The translations under genes and the position numbers were made by a program. DNA of 64,000 nucleotides from Capitulum mitella (Eukaryota; Arthropoda; Thecostraca; Pollicipedomorpha; Pollicipedidae). Location: the NCBI GenBank assembly GCA_030062745.1, contig CP099848.1, forward strand, positions 10,623,501 through 10,687,500. The letters run 5' to 3'. Shown one piece after another: positions 11,468 to 21,757 of the stretch. Each line of letters starts with the position of its first letter. Within the stretch, counting starts at the first letter, position 1. The notes beneath the pieces are model-generated. The model did not search any database, had not been told where the DNA came from, and saw only the letters and a program-made list of their open reading frames with translations.

Positions 11468-13267
11468 CTAGTAGGTAAAGTCCGAATCACCCGACTCACA
11501 GTTGTGACACATGTATACAACGCCATCTGAGTTAGTACACTGCGTGTGCGCCCAGCATTTGCACTCCTGACACCTGATCCATTTTTCTCCTGGCCGACTG
11601 TTTCCCCACGGTTCACTACAAACCAAGCAGAATGCCTCTTCGTCCTCGGAGTCGCCATCGGAGAAGTCTAGTTTCTTCTTGCCCTTTGGCCTCGACTTTT
11701 TGGCCTGACCTTTACCGCGCCCCTTTTTTGCTTTAGCCTTCGCTTTATTTCTTGACATTTGTCTTTCTCTTGCCGCTCTTTGTTCCTCCTCCAGCATCTG
11801 TTTCACCGGTGTGTCTGTGAGTACCCTTGACTTCCTCTTCTTTCGTCCTCCCTTGTTCTTTCTAGAAGAAAGCCGACACCCTAGGATTGGACGCACGTCT
11901 TTTGGCGAAAAGCTGGTATCATAGCTCGAACCCGCCTGCTGCTGCGGAGTGGAGCTTGAGCCCGCCTGCTGCTGCGGAGTGGAGCTTGAGCGCGCCTGCT
12001 GCTGCGGAGTGGAGCTCGGGCCCGCCTGCTCCTGCAGCGGGCGGTCGGTCACCAAAGACGGACTGAAGTCAGCGTCAGTGAACACGTCAGGGTTGTACAG
12101 CATGATGCCCGTGACCTGGAACCCGCTGACTATGTTCTTCTCTGTGCACGCCAGAGGCCATATGTCCCTCAGAATACCTGGGATGTCGTGGACGGTCATT
12201 GTCCGGCCGCGGTTGTTCCGCATCCAGTTGGACTGTGCTGATCCTGCGTACGTCTTCAGGGGACCGAACACGCTTCGGTCGAGCGGTTGCAGCTGATGGG
12301 AGCAATGGGGAGGGAACGACAACATTACGATCCCGTTCTCCTTAGCGTACTCCACTCCCTCGATCCCAGGGTGGCTCTCGTGGTTGTCAAGAAGTAGCAG
12401 CACAGGTCGCTGAGGAGAACACTTCGTGTGCTTGACGAAGTGCACGAGGAAGGTCTTGAAGTTCTCAGCAGTCATCCAGCCAGATGGATAGGACACCCCA
12501 AGGTATCCCGGCGGGCCATCCTTCACGAAATGCTCCTTGTATCGCGCTCTGGGGAAGATCAGCATGGGGGGAACTTTGTTTCCATATGCGTTGACAGCTG
12601 CACAGACGGTTACAAGTTCTCCCCTTTCCGCTGACGTCATTGATCCGACTTGCCTTGTTCCGGTTGGTGCCACAACTTGTGGAGGCTTTTGCACTGTTGT
12701 CAGTCCTGTTTCATCGACGTTCCAAATATCTTCTCTTTCAAATTTGTACCTGTCCATCACCTCACCGAGCTTCCTAAAAAACTCTCCCACGTTCCACTTG
12801 TTGAAACCACTCGCTCGGCTCAAACTTGTGGCCTCAGTTACTCGAATGGACAGCCGCCGTCTCTTTCGGAAGGATCTGAACCACTCCATTCCCGCCATCT
12901 TGTTCTCGATCCATGATTTCGGTACTGTGATGTCGTGACGCATCGCACATTCGTATGCCAAAGTTCGAACTTCTCGCGGTGTTAGACCGAAGAAGACTTC
13001 TGATGCTTCTCTAATATACGCTTCCAAAAGTTCTTCCTGCTCGTCCGTAAACACTCTGGATCCTGAGTTTTGGTACCCCATGTTCGGATCTATACCCGCC
13101 TTCTTTTTCCTCACAAAACGATTCAGAGTTTGGTAGTTTACTCCGTGTTCCTTTGCTGCACTGCGGATGGAGACTCCACCTTTGATTACTGCGTTACGAG
13201 CCCGCAGCAGGATATCCTTGGGGCTGTTCTTGCGCCTATCTGTTTTCCGGATGTAGTTCCGCGGCAT
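11468..13267 (-). CDS. pogo-superfamily DDE transposase with C-terminal PHD finger
   Basis: This single uninterrupted frame of 599 residues starts at ATG 13267 (MPRNYIRKTDRRK). Residues 14-55 look like a Psq-type helix-turn-helix. Residues 71-140 look like a CENP-B-type DNA-binding region. Residues 180-340 are the DDE catalytic core, with D185 in NVDETG, D294 in LLLDNHESH and D330 in QPLDRSVF, giving DD35D spacing as in the pogo/jerky group. Residues 412-447 are a tandem 10-residue SSSTPQQQAG repeat, 465-535 are highly basic, and 547-590 form a Cys4-His-Cys3 PHD finger (C547, C550, C566, C569, H574, C577, C587, C590). The enzyme should bind the element ends, cut and paste at TA. The PHD finger suggests binding to histone tails, perhaps guiding integration, but that is inference. 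All catalytic residues are present. A decayed relative lies at 23797-24844. Confidence 0.9.
   Translation of the reverse strand: MPRNYIRKTDRRKNSPKDILLRARNAVIKGGVSIRSAAKEHGVNYQTLNRFVRKKKAGIDPNMGYQNSGSRVFTDEQEELLEAYIREASEVFFGLTPREVRTLAYECAMRHDITVPKSWIENKMAGMEWFRSFRKRRRLSIRVTEATSLSRASGFNKWNVGEFFRKLGEVMDRYKFEREDIWNVDETGLTTVQKPPQVVAPTGTRQVGSMTSAERGELVTVCAAVNAYGNKVPPMLIFPRARYKEHFVKDGPPGYLGVSYPSGWMTAENFKTFLVHFVKHTKCSPQRPVLLLLDNHESHPGIEGVEYAKENGIVMLSFPPHCSHQLQPLDRSVFGPLKTYAGSAQSNWMRNNRGRTMTVHDIPGILRDIWPLACTEKNIVSGFQVTGIMLYNPDVFTDADFSPSLVTDRPLQEQAGPSSTPQQQARSSSTPQQQAGSSSTPQQQAGSSYDTSFSPKDVRPILGCRLSSRKNKGGRKKRKSRVLTDTPVKQMLEEEQRAARERQMSRNKAKAKAKKGRGKGQAKKSRPKGKKKLDFSDGDSEDEEAFCLVCSEPWGNSRPGEKWIRCQECKCWAHTQCTNSDGVVYMCHNCESGDSDFTY
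11931..12036. repeat. 30-bp coding minisatellite in the transposase gene
   Basis: Three near-identical 30-bp units plus a partial unit encode the 10-residue repeat SSSTPQQQAG in the linker between the catalytic core and the PHD finger. The unit length preserves the frame, so copy-number change would be tolerated by the protein. Confidence 0.9.
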
Positions 13268-13360
13268 TTCGGCTGTTCAATCTGAAAACGAAGCCCAAAC
13301 GTATTAGTTATGGACTTACTAAATAATCCCCTCACAATAGTTGCGGGCAGACTTGTGCCA

Positions 13361-13565
13361 AGATCAGAAAAAGGGATCCAAGATCCAACAAGATCCCTCG
13401 ACAATAATAAAGGGAAGATCCTAGATCCCTTAAGATCCTTGAACAAAATTTTAGAAAAGATCAAAGATACAAAAAGATTAGGGATTCATTCTAAAAAAAA
13501 AGATCCAGGATCCCAGACGATCCCGCGACAAAATTCAGAAAAAGACCCAAGATCCCAAAAGTTCT
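13361..13565. repeat. GATCC-rich tandem array, 42-43-bp unit
   Basis: Units start near 13373, 13416, 13458, 13501 and 13543, spaced 43, 42, 43 and 42 bp. The unit resembles AGATCCTAGATCCCTTAAG followed by an AC/AAAATT spacer. The array lies about 100 bp upstream of the transposase start codon, inside the pogo element. It could act as a promoter-proximal or transposase-binding array; nothing proves this. Confidence 0.8.
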
Positions 13566-14644
13566 GGAATCTAGATCTTAGGGATCCAGTCCTGGATGCT
13601 TTTTTCGGGATCTTGGCACATGTCTGGTTACGGGAAGGGTTGTATCAGGGTGAATTGCATGGGCGTCGAATGTGGGAGGCGGTGGGCGGGAAGGTGTGTC
13701 CCTCTAATTTGTGTAACACAGGTGGGGATGTGGCCACACATTTTCGGCACTTGTTCGATTTTAATTTTTGCTTTTGCTTTCATTCCATGAGCGCGGCCTG
13801 TCATTCCTCCTGATGCCGCACGTTTTCAGCACAAATATTTTTAACTAATTTTTCGTTGTATCTAATGTGATAAGACTGTGTGTTTTTGGCACACACAAAA
13901 AATCTGTGGCGACACCCCTAATGAGTTGTATCTACATTGGGGTGAGTTGTATCACTGTTACAACATACCCCACCTGGCCTGATACAACATGTACCACCCC
14001 TCCATATTGGAAAAAACGTCGTCCTGCTCAACAACCAGTGGCTAGCCGAGGGTAATCCTTTCCACGCACGTAGCCTTGGAATCTACCCTTACCACTGCTA
14101 CAGCGATCCTTCCAATTCGTGTACATCTGAACGACAAAAACACATATTTCCTTACGACGAAATTTTAAAGAATGACACCCCGAAAACACAATTTCTGCAC
14201 TCACCGCGAGACGCGCCAAGCCAGTCAGACGACAGTACAAAGAAAGATGGCGGACCGCATGCCACGCCATCCGGTCGTGTCGGGAGCACCATCTCTTGGA
14301 TACGTTTGGCACAAGTCGCTCTGATACAACGTGTCCATGATACAACTCTCCCCATTCTCCCCTATAGCTGGTTGCAGGAGTGGTTGATATGCGCAGTGCC
14401 CAACCCGTTAACGAACCAGTCCCGGAGAATGACAGGTACAAATGGAATCCGACTGCGCCGTGTTGAGCGAAACATCTGCGCGAAACTTCCAGTATATGAT
14501 AATGCCTGAAAAGTGCGCAAAATACACTGCATCAATATCTAAAAATTCCGCGCGCATTCGGCACGCGAATTTTTGAAAAAAAACAGTAAATATGGATGCC
14601 TTTGGAGAATACGATGATGAAATGGGGTAATAATATGTATAGTA

Positions 14645-17411
14645 CAGTCATCCCTCGCTACTTCGCGGTTCATTTATCGCGACCTCAGTACATCGCGGAT
14701 TGTTCAAAAATATTCATCAAAAACTCAAAGTTGAGGAATTATGGCGCGAAAGTTGCCCGCACGCCAGCAGAAGGCAGGGAGTGCCCACACAATTCAAAAT
14801 CCACGTCTCTGATTGGCTGGCTAGCATCCCGCCATTTGATATCTCTCCCGACTCAGGAATCTCGCAAGCTGATTGGCCTAGACGTTTCCCCCACCTTCGC
14901 TTTCATACCCAGCGAAGATGAACGCGCTCATTCAAATCAATGTTTGAGTGATGCTTAGTCTCGAGGTGTGCTAATTTTTGTTGTTCTCTTGTGTCTCTTT
15001 GTGCAAAATAGTGTTTGTGACGCCCTTGAAAATGGCTCCTAAACGTCCTCCACACTCTAAATCCTCTAGTGAACCCAAGAAGAAGAGGAAAATGATGACA
15101 GTGAACGAGAAAGTTAATTTATTGGAGAAGCTTAAGGCAGGCCATAGCTATGCGTCTGTTGCACGCCATTACGGATTGAACGAATCGAAGGTTCGCTACA
15201 TAAAAAAAGATGAAGTGAATATCCGTAAAACTGCCTCGATATCGTTCTCCAAGGACACTAAGCGAGTTGTGACTTCTCGTAATAAGCGAAATGTGGAAAT
15301 GGAGAATGCCTAATCAGTGTGGATATCGGACTGTCGGGAAAAGAAGGTTAGTCTCGATACCAATATGATTCGGACTAAAGCCAAAGCCCTGTATGATACC
15401 CTCGTTCCTGAAGGAGAGTTCAACAAAGACGACGACGGTGATGACGACGACGAAAATGAACCTCAGCCTAGCACCAGTGCCTCGAGTGATCCTACCCCAC
15501 GAGAAAAACGTAGTTTTGTTGCCAGCAAGGGCTGGTTCGAGAAATTTAAGAGGAGATTTGGTCTTCGAAGCGTTCCTTTGTATGAGGAGGCCTCCTCGGC
15601 AGACCAAGAGGCAGCTCTTCGTTACGTCGAGGAAGAGTTTCCGAAGACAATTGATGAGGGTGGTTATCTCCCGGAGCAGGTCTTTAACATGGATGAGACT
15701 GGCCTCTTCTGGAAGAGGATGCCGTCCCGGACGTTCCTTTACAAGGACGAATTGAAGAGGCCAGGGTTCAAGGCCCACAAAGATCGAGTGACTCTCCTCA
15801 TGTGTGGGAATGCTGCGGGCTTCATGCTCAAGCCCGGCTTAATTTACAAGTCCCTGAATCCTCGGGCTTTGAAAAACAAAAACAAAGCCATGCTGCCCGT
15901 CTACTGGATGCACAACAAAAAGGCATGGATAACAAAAGCCCTCACTCTCGACTGGTTTGTAAACTGCTTTATCCCGCAGGTGAAGCTGTACCTCGCTGAA
16001 AAGGGGCTGCCCTTTAAGGTTGTCCTCTTCATGGACTGTGCAGGACATGCAACTAGTCTCCATTATGACGGGGTCCAAGTGGAGTTCCTGCCCCCCAACA
16101 CCACTTCCCTTATACAACCCATGGATCAGGGGGTCATTCGTGCCTTCAAGGCCCTTTACACGAGGTCAACGATGGAGGGCCTCATCTCCTCCATCGACGA
16201 AGACAACGTGGCCTTCAGCCTGAAGAATTATTGGCGGGAATACAACATTGCAACGTGCCTGGTCAACATTCAGAATGCTCTTAATGAGATGAAAGAGCAG
16301 ACACTGATTGCAAGTTGGAGGAAATTGTGGCCAAAAAAACGTTACCCATGCTTACGTCGGATTTACGCCTGACGAAGTTCACCACTCCGCCGTAGATAAG
16401 GCTGTGAGGCTGGCTCGGTTGGTAGCCACTGAAGGGTTCTCCGACATGACGACGGAAGAAGTGAACACACTGATCGAGTGCCACTCGAACCCCCTAACCG
16501 ACGAGGAACTCGTCGAAATGACAAGATCGGCAAGTGAGGAAGAAGAGGAGGTAGCTGACGACGGTGACGACAACGAAGCTGAAGAACGTGGCTTTACCTT
16601 GGAAAACCTGCAAGAGCTCTGCAACATAGCACGGACTCTGCAACAAAGGGCCCAAGAAATCGACGACAATATGGTCAGAGCCGTAGAATTCAGTAACCGT
16701 ATTGACGGTGTAATGGCGTTGTACAAGGGCATCTTTGCTCAGAAGAAAAAACAACGGTCACAACTCCCCATCACGATGGTCCTTGTGCGCCGAAAACGTT
16801 TTGCCGAAGCTCTTTCTGCTGCCTCTACGCCGCCTCCTGCAGCTACCCCAGCTCTATCCGAAGCTGCCCGCGACGATCCAGCGCCCCTAGCACCTGAAGA
16901 TGAGGCGTCATCTGAGGAGCAGTAAAGTTCTCATTAACCTGTGCAGTAAATCATCTTCATCTTCTTCACCTCCATTGTACTGCACAGGTGTTTCATCGAC
17001 ATTTATAAAGATCAAGCAAAGAGAAGCTATTGTCAGAGGCGAGTTACGTGCCTTGTTATAAAAGAAAAGTTGTTATAAGAATAAAAGAGTTCTAAAAATA
17101 TATTTACAGTATGTACACTTTAGTTACATCTACGTATGTTACACACACACACGTATCATATTTATATTATTTTTACATCATTTTATGTATGTTATTTATT
17201 CTATTAATATTTTATTTACATGTTTGAAACTATTCTTTAATGTTCCAATGGTAACATATGCACTTATATGGTTTCATATACACTTATTGATATTATTCAT
17301 ACACAAAAAATGTACGTATGTTAAAAGTGAGAGGGTGACACTACTTCGCGGATTTTCACCTTTCGCGGAGGGGTTTAGAACGCATTATCCGCGAATAACG
17401 AGGGATTACTG
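14645..17411. mobile_element. Tigger-type DNA transposon, decayed
   Basis: The left end reads CAGTCATCCCTCGCTACTTC followed by GCGG. The right end on the opposite strand reads CAGTAATCCCTCGTTATTCG followed by CGGA. Both ends are flanked by TA (14643-14644 and 17412-17413). The CAG...CCTCG...CGCGG terminus is characteristic of Tigger elements of the pogo group. The element is 2767 bp and carries one plus-strand transposase gene with two lesions. AT-rich sequence with (AC)n near 17141-17151 occupies the 3' non-coding part. It sits only about 280 bp to the right of the PHD-pogo element but is a different family, judging by its termini and protein. Confidence 0.9.
15032..16925 (+). pseudogene. 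Tigger (TIGD1-like) transposase, one stop and one frameshift
   Basis: The frame begins at ATG 15032 (MAPKRPPHSKSSSEPKKKRK) with a basic tail and an N-terminal helix-turn-helix (KVNLLEKLKAGHSYASVARH). An in-frame TAA at 15311-15313 interrupts it inside the CENP-B-type domain, and the same frame then continues to 16372. The catalytic aspartates are visible in NMDETG, FMDCAGHA and LIQPMDQGVI. The second motif seems to have lost one residue relative to the usual DN-A-[GP]-GH form, leaving DD29D. A seven-A run at 16333-16339 shifts the frame by one base. The next frame carries the conserved tail GFTPDEVHHSAVDKAVRLAR and an acidic, Ala/Pro-rich end. With only two inactivating lesions it is a fairly young pseudogene. 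A suppressed stop or an assembly error in the A-run cannot be excluded. Confidence 0.85.
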
Positions 17412-18159
17412 TATACACATCTAAGGCATGCCAGTTATACACTGGAAAGTAAAGTCGGAGTCACGGAGCAGCTTTCAGGGCATCATGGACGCCCGGACGC
17501 GGCTGCGCACACTCCATCCGATCACAATTCTGATCGGCTTGCCACCTTCCGGTCACGTCTTGACGCGCCCCGGCCATTTCCTGGCTGACGGGTGGCCGGT
17601 CGGCATCCACGCGCAGCTGATACTGCAGTCGCCCCGCGGAGAAAGCCCAAGGTTCCTAGGAAAGTCTGTCGGTCGTCTGGCGTCTGGCGCCTCTTAGATC
17701 CGGGTTTGTTTATCGCAACTCGCTGTACACAACACAATACAGCGACTTCAGTTTATTATGTGTATCAGCTACGCCCTGGCAAAAAAAGCGTGGGGGGGGG
17801 GGGCGGCAACTCACCCACTGGCATCGCCTAAACTGGATTCTCCCCGCGCGAGCGGCGGCGGTATTCAGTAGTTCGCGGTAGACGGCCAGCCGCCGCGTCG
17901 GCCTCGGAACGGATACACGCTTAACCCGTAACCGAGTGGGGTTATTCCCCCTCCTCTTAAATTTCCAGTGCCTGTTAGCTGTGCTGCTTGAGACATCGCG
18001 GAATCGGAAATATTTATGTGCGTTGGATTCCGCCCAGGTTACAGGCAACACCCGGCCGCCATGTCGGACAGTTAGCGGTTGCTCAAGTTGGCTGGCGAGC
18101 GGTCAGATTTGATTTAATAAAGGAGCCATAAATCCAAGAAAAACGTTGGTAGGTACATG
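17412..18159. other. No gene recognised
   Basis: The stretch contains a run of about 12 G near 17792-17803 and CpG-rich sequence. Short frames here resemble nothing known. A context reading GGCCGCCATG occurs near 18054-18063 but is followed within a few codons by a stop. Confidence 0.5.
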
Positions 18160-18420
18160 CACTGGCGGATCCGGGGGAGGCATCGAGGTCATGGCCTCCC
18201 TTTTTCTTTGGGAAAGGTGATCAACATGTCTTCCCCCTTCGGATTAAAAAGGGAATATTTGTTGGTTTTCGATTTTTTAAATACATCCCGATTTTCGAAA
18301 AAAAAACAAAAATAAAATGGCCGAAATCTGCGAAGAAATAAACGTTTACGGGTAGGTTGTGCTAAACCTAAAGAGATTTGCCTCCTCCCATCCTTATCGC
18401 ATAGGCTGGATCCGTCCTTG
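18160..18420. mobile_element. hAT MITE, 261 bp
   Basis: The element starts CACTGGCGGATCCGGGGG and ends GGATCCGTCCTTG, whose complement is CAAGGACGGATCC, giving short inverted ends. It is flanked by a perfect 8-bp duplication, GGTACATG, at 18152-18159 and 18421-18428. An 8-bp duplication with CA...TG ends is the hAT signature. It has no coding capacity. Confidence 0.8.
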
Positions 18421-18428
18421 GGTACATG

Positions 18429-21400
18429 CAATATCAGCAAAACAACAAAATAAAATGCACATCGTATTGTACAGGAATAAACAGGAAACGAAGTGGTGTT
18501 GGTAACTTGTCATTTGGATGGTCATGTATTCAACAGTACTGTGATAATACGTCTGTTACAACTGAGATCCAACGGAGCCATAACGGATTCAAAGGATCAT
18601 CATTATTTTTCGACTTATCACGATCACAATTATTATCGTTTAATTCTGCATGTCCCTGCACTCATAGGCTCCTTTGCGCCATTTTGATTACGGAGCAGGG
18701 TATATTTTCAGGGCGTATTTTCGAATCACTGCAGGGATTTCGGCCAGTCAAACTATGGGTAACATAAAAACAAAATTTGGGTATGTTGCCGACCTCGTTT
18801 TGTCTGACCCTATAGGAGCTCGGTTTTGACGGGCTGGTGTGGCGAGACTAGCTGTCGCACGTGGCTGAAACTTGGTTCTCGCAGAGGTTTCATAGCACAA
18901 AGCATTTAGTTCGATTTTCACGTTTCGAGGTCAGCGGCATGCGGTGGGGGTCACTCATAGTGGTTACATGTATTTTTGGCGAGATCCGACATATTTTCGA
19001 AAAATTTAGGAGCGCGCCGTTTCCGGGCGCTCGACCTCGGAAACCAAGGGCCGCACCGACACAAAACTGGGTGCATTCGACAAAGAATCGATTGGATCAT
19101 TGCGTCACACGTCAGAGGCTGAGCCGGGACCGGCACGTGGCGTATCCAGACCGCGGGAACACGAAAAAATGCCGTTTTCTCGTTAAAAGGTTTGGTTTGT
19201 CATTAAAAAGTTTCCAAACGGGGCCATGATTTCGGAAATCGTTAAAAAAATATGGACCTGAGGACAGATGACCAACCACAACAAGGTGCCGGCAGAAAAT
19301 CCTTTACCGGATTTTCATTTTTTTTACCGGATTTCTTTACCGGATTTTCATTTCATCCTCGGTCAGGGTAGCCGCGGTGCGTGCTCATAGTCGTTTGCAC
19401 TGCAATTCCGAACGCAAATGTTTCAATATCTGACACGAAATTGGTACCAACGGAAAGGTTGTTCTTTTGCTGTACCGATTATGCAAAACACTACTCAGCT
19501 GTATCGCTGCCGTTCCGGCCATGCGACGCCCCGGGAACCGAGACAGGAGGCGATTTCGCCCATTTTCAAGTAACCTCGAGAACATTGCCAGATGTCGACA
19601 CGATGTCCTTCCCGTCGCTTCACCTCGCCAACCGTGGGTGTCACCGAGACAAAACCTCATCCGTTCGACAGAAAATCAATTGGAGAACAGTATCACGTAA
19701 AGCACCGTTCGCGGGGATCAGCGCGTGACGCGTGCTAGCCACAGGAACTCTAAAAAGGTTGTTTTGTAAGTTGTACCAAATAAGGCACGGCTTAAGTGAA
19801 CCTTCACGTGCAACGACTCGGCGATTCTGTAGCCCCACGTCACAAGGAACCGATTGCAGATCATTACAGAGGGCCGACCTCGTCCGCAAAACGGGGTAGC
19901 CGCAGCAAGTACTCAGAGTGGGGGTATTTTCGATTTTTGGGTTCCTTGTGTTAACAATGTGATTGCGATGGCATGGATGGTGAGATTGTTGGCAAAATGA
20001 ACAATGACCGAACATTACCGAACAAACTTTACTCTCGTTCGGCTTTTCATTGAAATTAAGCGATTCTGGAGGACTTTTTCGTGTTTGGCCTGACCTGTGA
20101 CGTCATCAGTGACCCCAAAGTCCAAAAATGTATATGTCACAGGATACAAGGTTCGGCGCTGTCGATTGACATTTGAATCAGCCGAATCAGACTATCAGTT
20201 CTCGTCGAGACAGGCAGGGTATAGGCAGGGAACGGTAAACGCCCCCCACCCCGTCAGTGGAAGGTAATGAAATACCCCAATCAGTGGCGGGCTAAGAGCA
20301 AGAGAAGCCCGTTTTCGATCATCAATAAAGCAAAACAAAAAGAAAGCAACGAAAAACGAAGAGCAAAAAAACAAACAAACGCAAAACACGACACGCAGAC
20401 ATTTGTCTTAAAGACACGCAGAACACGCACACGCAGACATTTGTCTTGTTCCTAGAAGCTTAATTTCACATTCTAAGTGCCACCTGGCCCACGATCATGC
20501 AAGGTCAGGGTCCTGTGACTCTGACCCTCATACTCAGAGTACTACGAGCACACTGAGGACCTCCATCTGATGCCCCTGGATGACCCTACAAGTTTTTATC
20601 CTTATTGCACATTTCCACGGCATATCACACAAGATTGCAAAGACCGATATCTCCCCACCGGTCATCCACAACGTCAAGCAGACTCCACCAGTTTACTTTT
20701 TACGCTGAATCCTGCATAAAATCAGTCACTAAACGTCAAACTATGAAAGGTATTGCAATGTTGCGAAAAACCGCTGTGTTGGATCTACGTTCAGTCTGCT
20801 GGAAGCAAATTCCAGTTCCTGTCCGGCCGTATCCAAAAAATAAGTGCTTCCAGTTCCTTTTCTAAAACGTGTTCTTACTGTAACTGGAAAATGAAAAATG
20901 CATATTTGACCAATGATGACGTCGCATGAGGTTACAGTAGCTCTGTACTGAACTCTCCGGTCATGATGATATACAGTACAAGCCACATCCACCATACACT
21001 GGAAAAGCACCGACAATACCGTGACGAAACAATATTGCACGTCATATCACAAAACGTGGTCCTCTTGATGACGTCATTTAGATGTAACCCAAGATGACCT
21101 CGTTTCCAAAGATTTGTCAGTGTGTGTAGAAGCAATGTAAGAAAATACACTGAAAATTCCGGGACGGTGTGTTTATTCGTTTGAGAGATATCTAAGAAAT
21201 GCGCCGGGGGGGACGTTAAACGTCCCCCGTCAATGACTGGATTTAATTAAACATTGTATGACTCCATACTGCTCTGCTTGACCTTGACACGACCTCCAGT
21301 TTTGGGATCTCCAGCACTCTACAGGCCTTCACTCAGAAGTCGTAGGATCGCGGCCGTCTCAGGGCAAATCTTTACGGTCTCGGCCGAGGTGGAATATTCT

Positions 21401-21539
21401 GGAAAGTAGCTTTCCGCGTGTGTGCGCCGCGGTGTGCGTGCCGCTGTTTGATTGGCTGGTGGTTTACGACCGAGGAGAGTTCATGGACGACTCGGGGCGA
21501 CAGGTCAGTACAGGCAGAGACTTTGTAAGATAAAGGACG
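18429..21539. other. No gene recognised; diffuse direct repeats
   Basis: A divergent direct repeat links about 18940-19110 with about 19375-19690; for example 'cattcgacaaagaatcgattgga' near 19074 matches 'cgttcgacagaaaatcaattgga' near 19662. Short ACCGGATTTTC repeats lie at 19310-19350, and 'acgcagacatttgtctt' is duplicated at 20395-20450. A 9-bp-arm hairpin (GGGGGACGT...ACGTCCCCC) lies near 21206-21226. No exon could be supported. Confidence 0.45.
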
Positions 21540-21757
21540 CTCCTGTCCGCTTCGCCCTTGCCTCTCCTGTCGCGAGTTGATCACAACGACTTGCGCCACG
21601 GTCCCAGGGCCATTCCCTGGGCCTCCTTTTTTCCTACGTGCTTGATCATGACGAGCACGCTCCCTTTCTCCCCTGTGCTTGATTATAACGAGAACGCTCC
21701 TCTTTCTCTCCCGTGCTTGATTAGAACGGGCCTCCTGTCTCCCCTGCCCGATTGATC
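21540..21757. repeat. Minisatellite with a unit of about 38 bp
   Basis: Repeated units of the form GTGCTTGATCATGACGAGCA followed by a CTCC/CTTTCTCCC block occur three to four times and degrade toward the left. The array ends exactly where the TTAA element begins. A 168-codon minus-strand frame across the array and the element edge is treated as spurious. Confidence 0.6.

Larger units (their letters stand above)
10910..14364. mobile_element. Complete pogo-type DNA transposon with PHD-finger transposase
   Basis: The left end reads TAGGGGAGGGTGGGGTGGG followed by TTGTATCAG. The right end on the opposite strand reads TAGGGGAGAATGGGGAGAG followed by TTGTATCAT. Each end is flanked by TA (10908-10909 and 14365-14366), the expected Tc1-mariner/pogo target duplication. 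The subterminal regions repeat the motif GTTGTATCA in both orientations: near 10927, 11092-11104, 11121-11134 and 11148 on the left, and near 13639, 13923, 13944, 13980, 14320 and 14336 on the right. These are candidate transposase-binding sites. The 3455-bp element carries one intact transposase on the minus strand and looks structurally complete, so it may be recently active. Confidence 0.85.

Noticed and set aside
13310-13813. A 167-codon plus-strand frame
   Set aside because: It runs through the GATCC-rich array of the pogo element on the strand opposite to the transposase.
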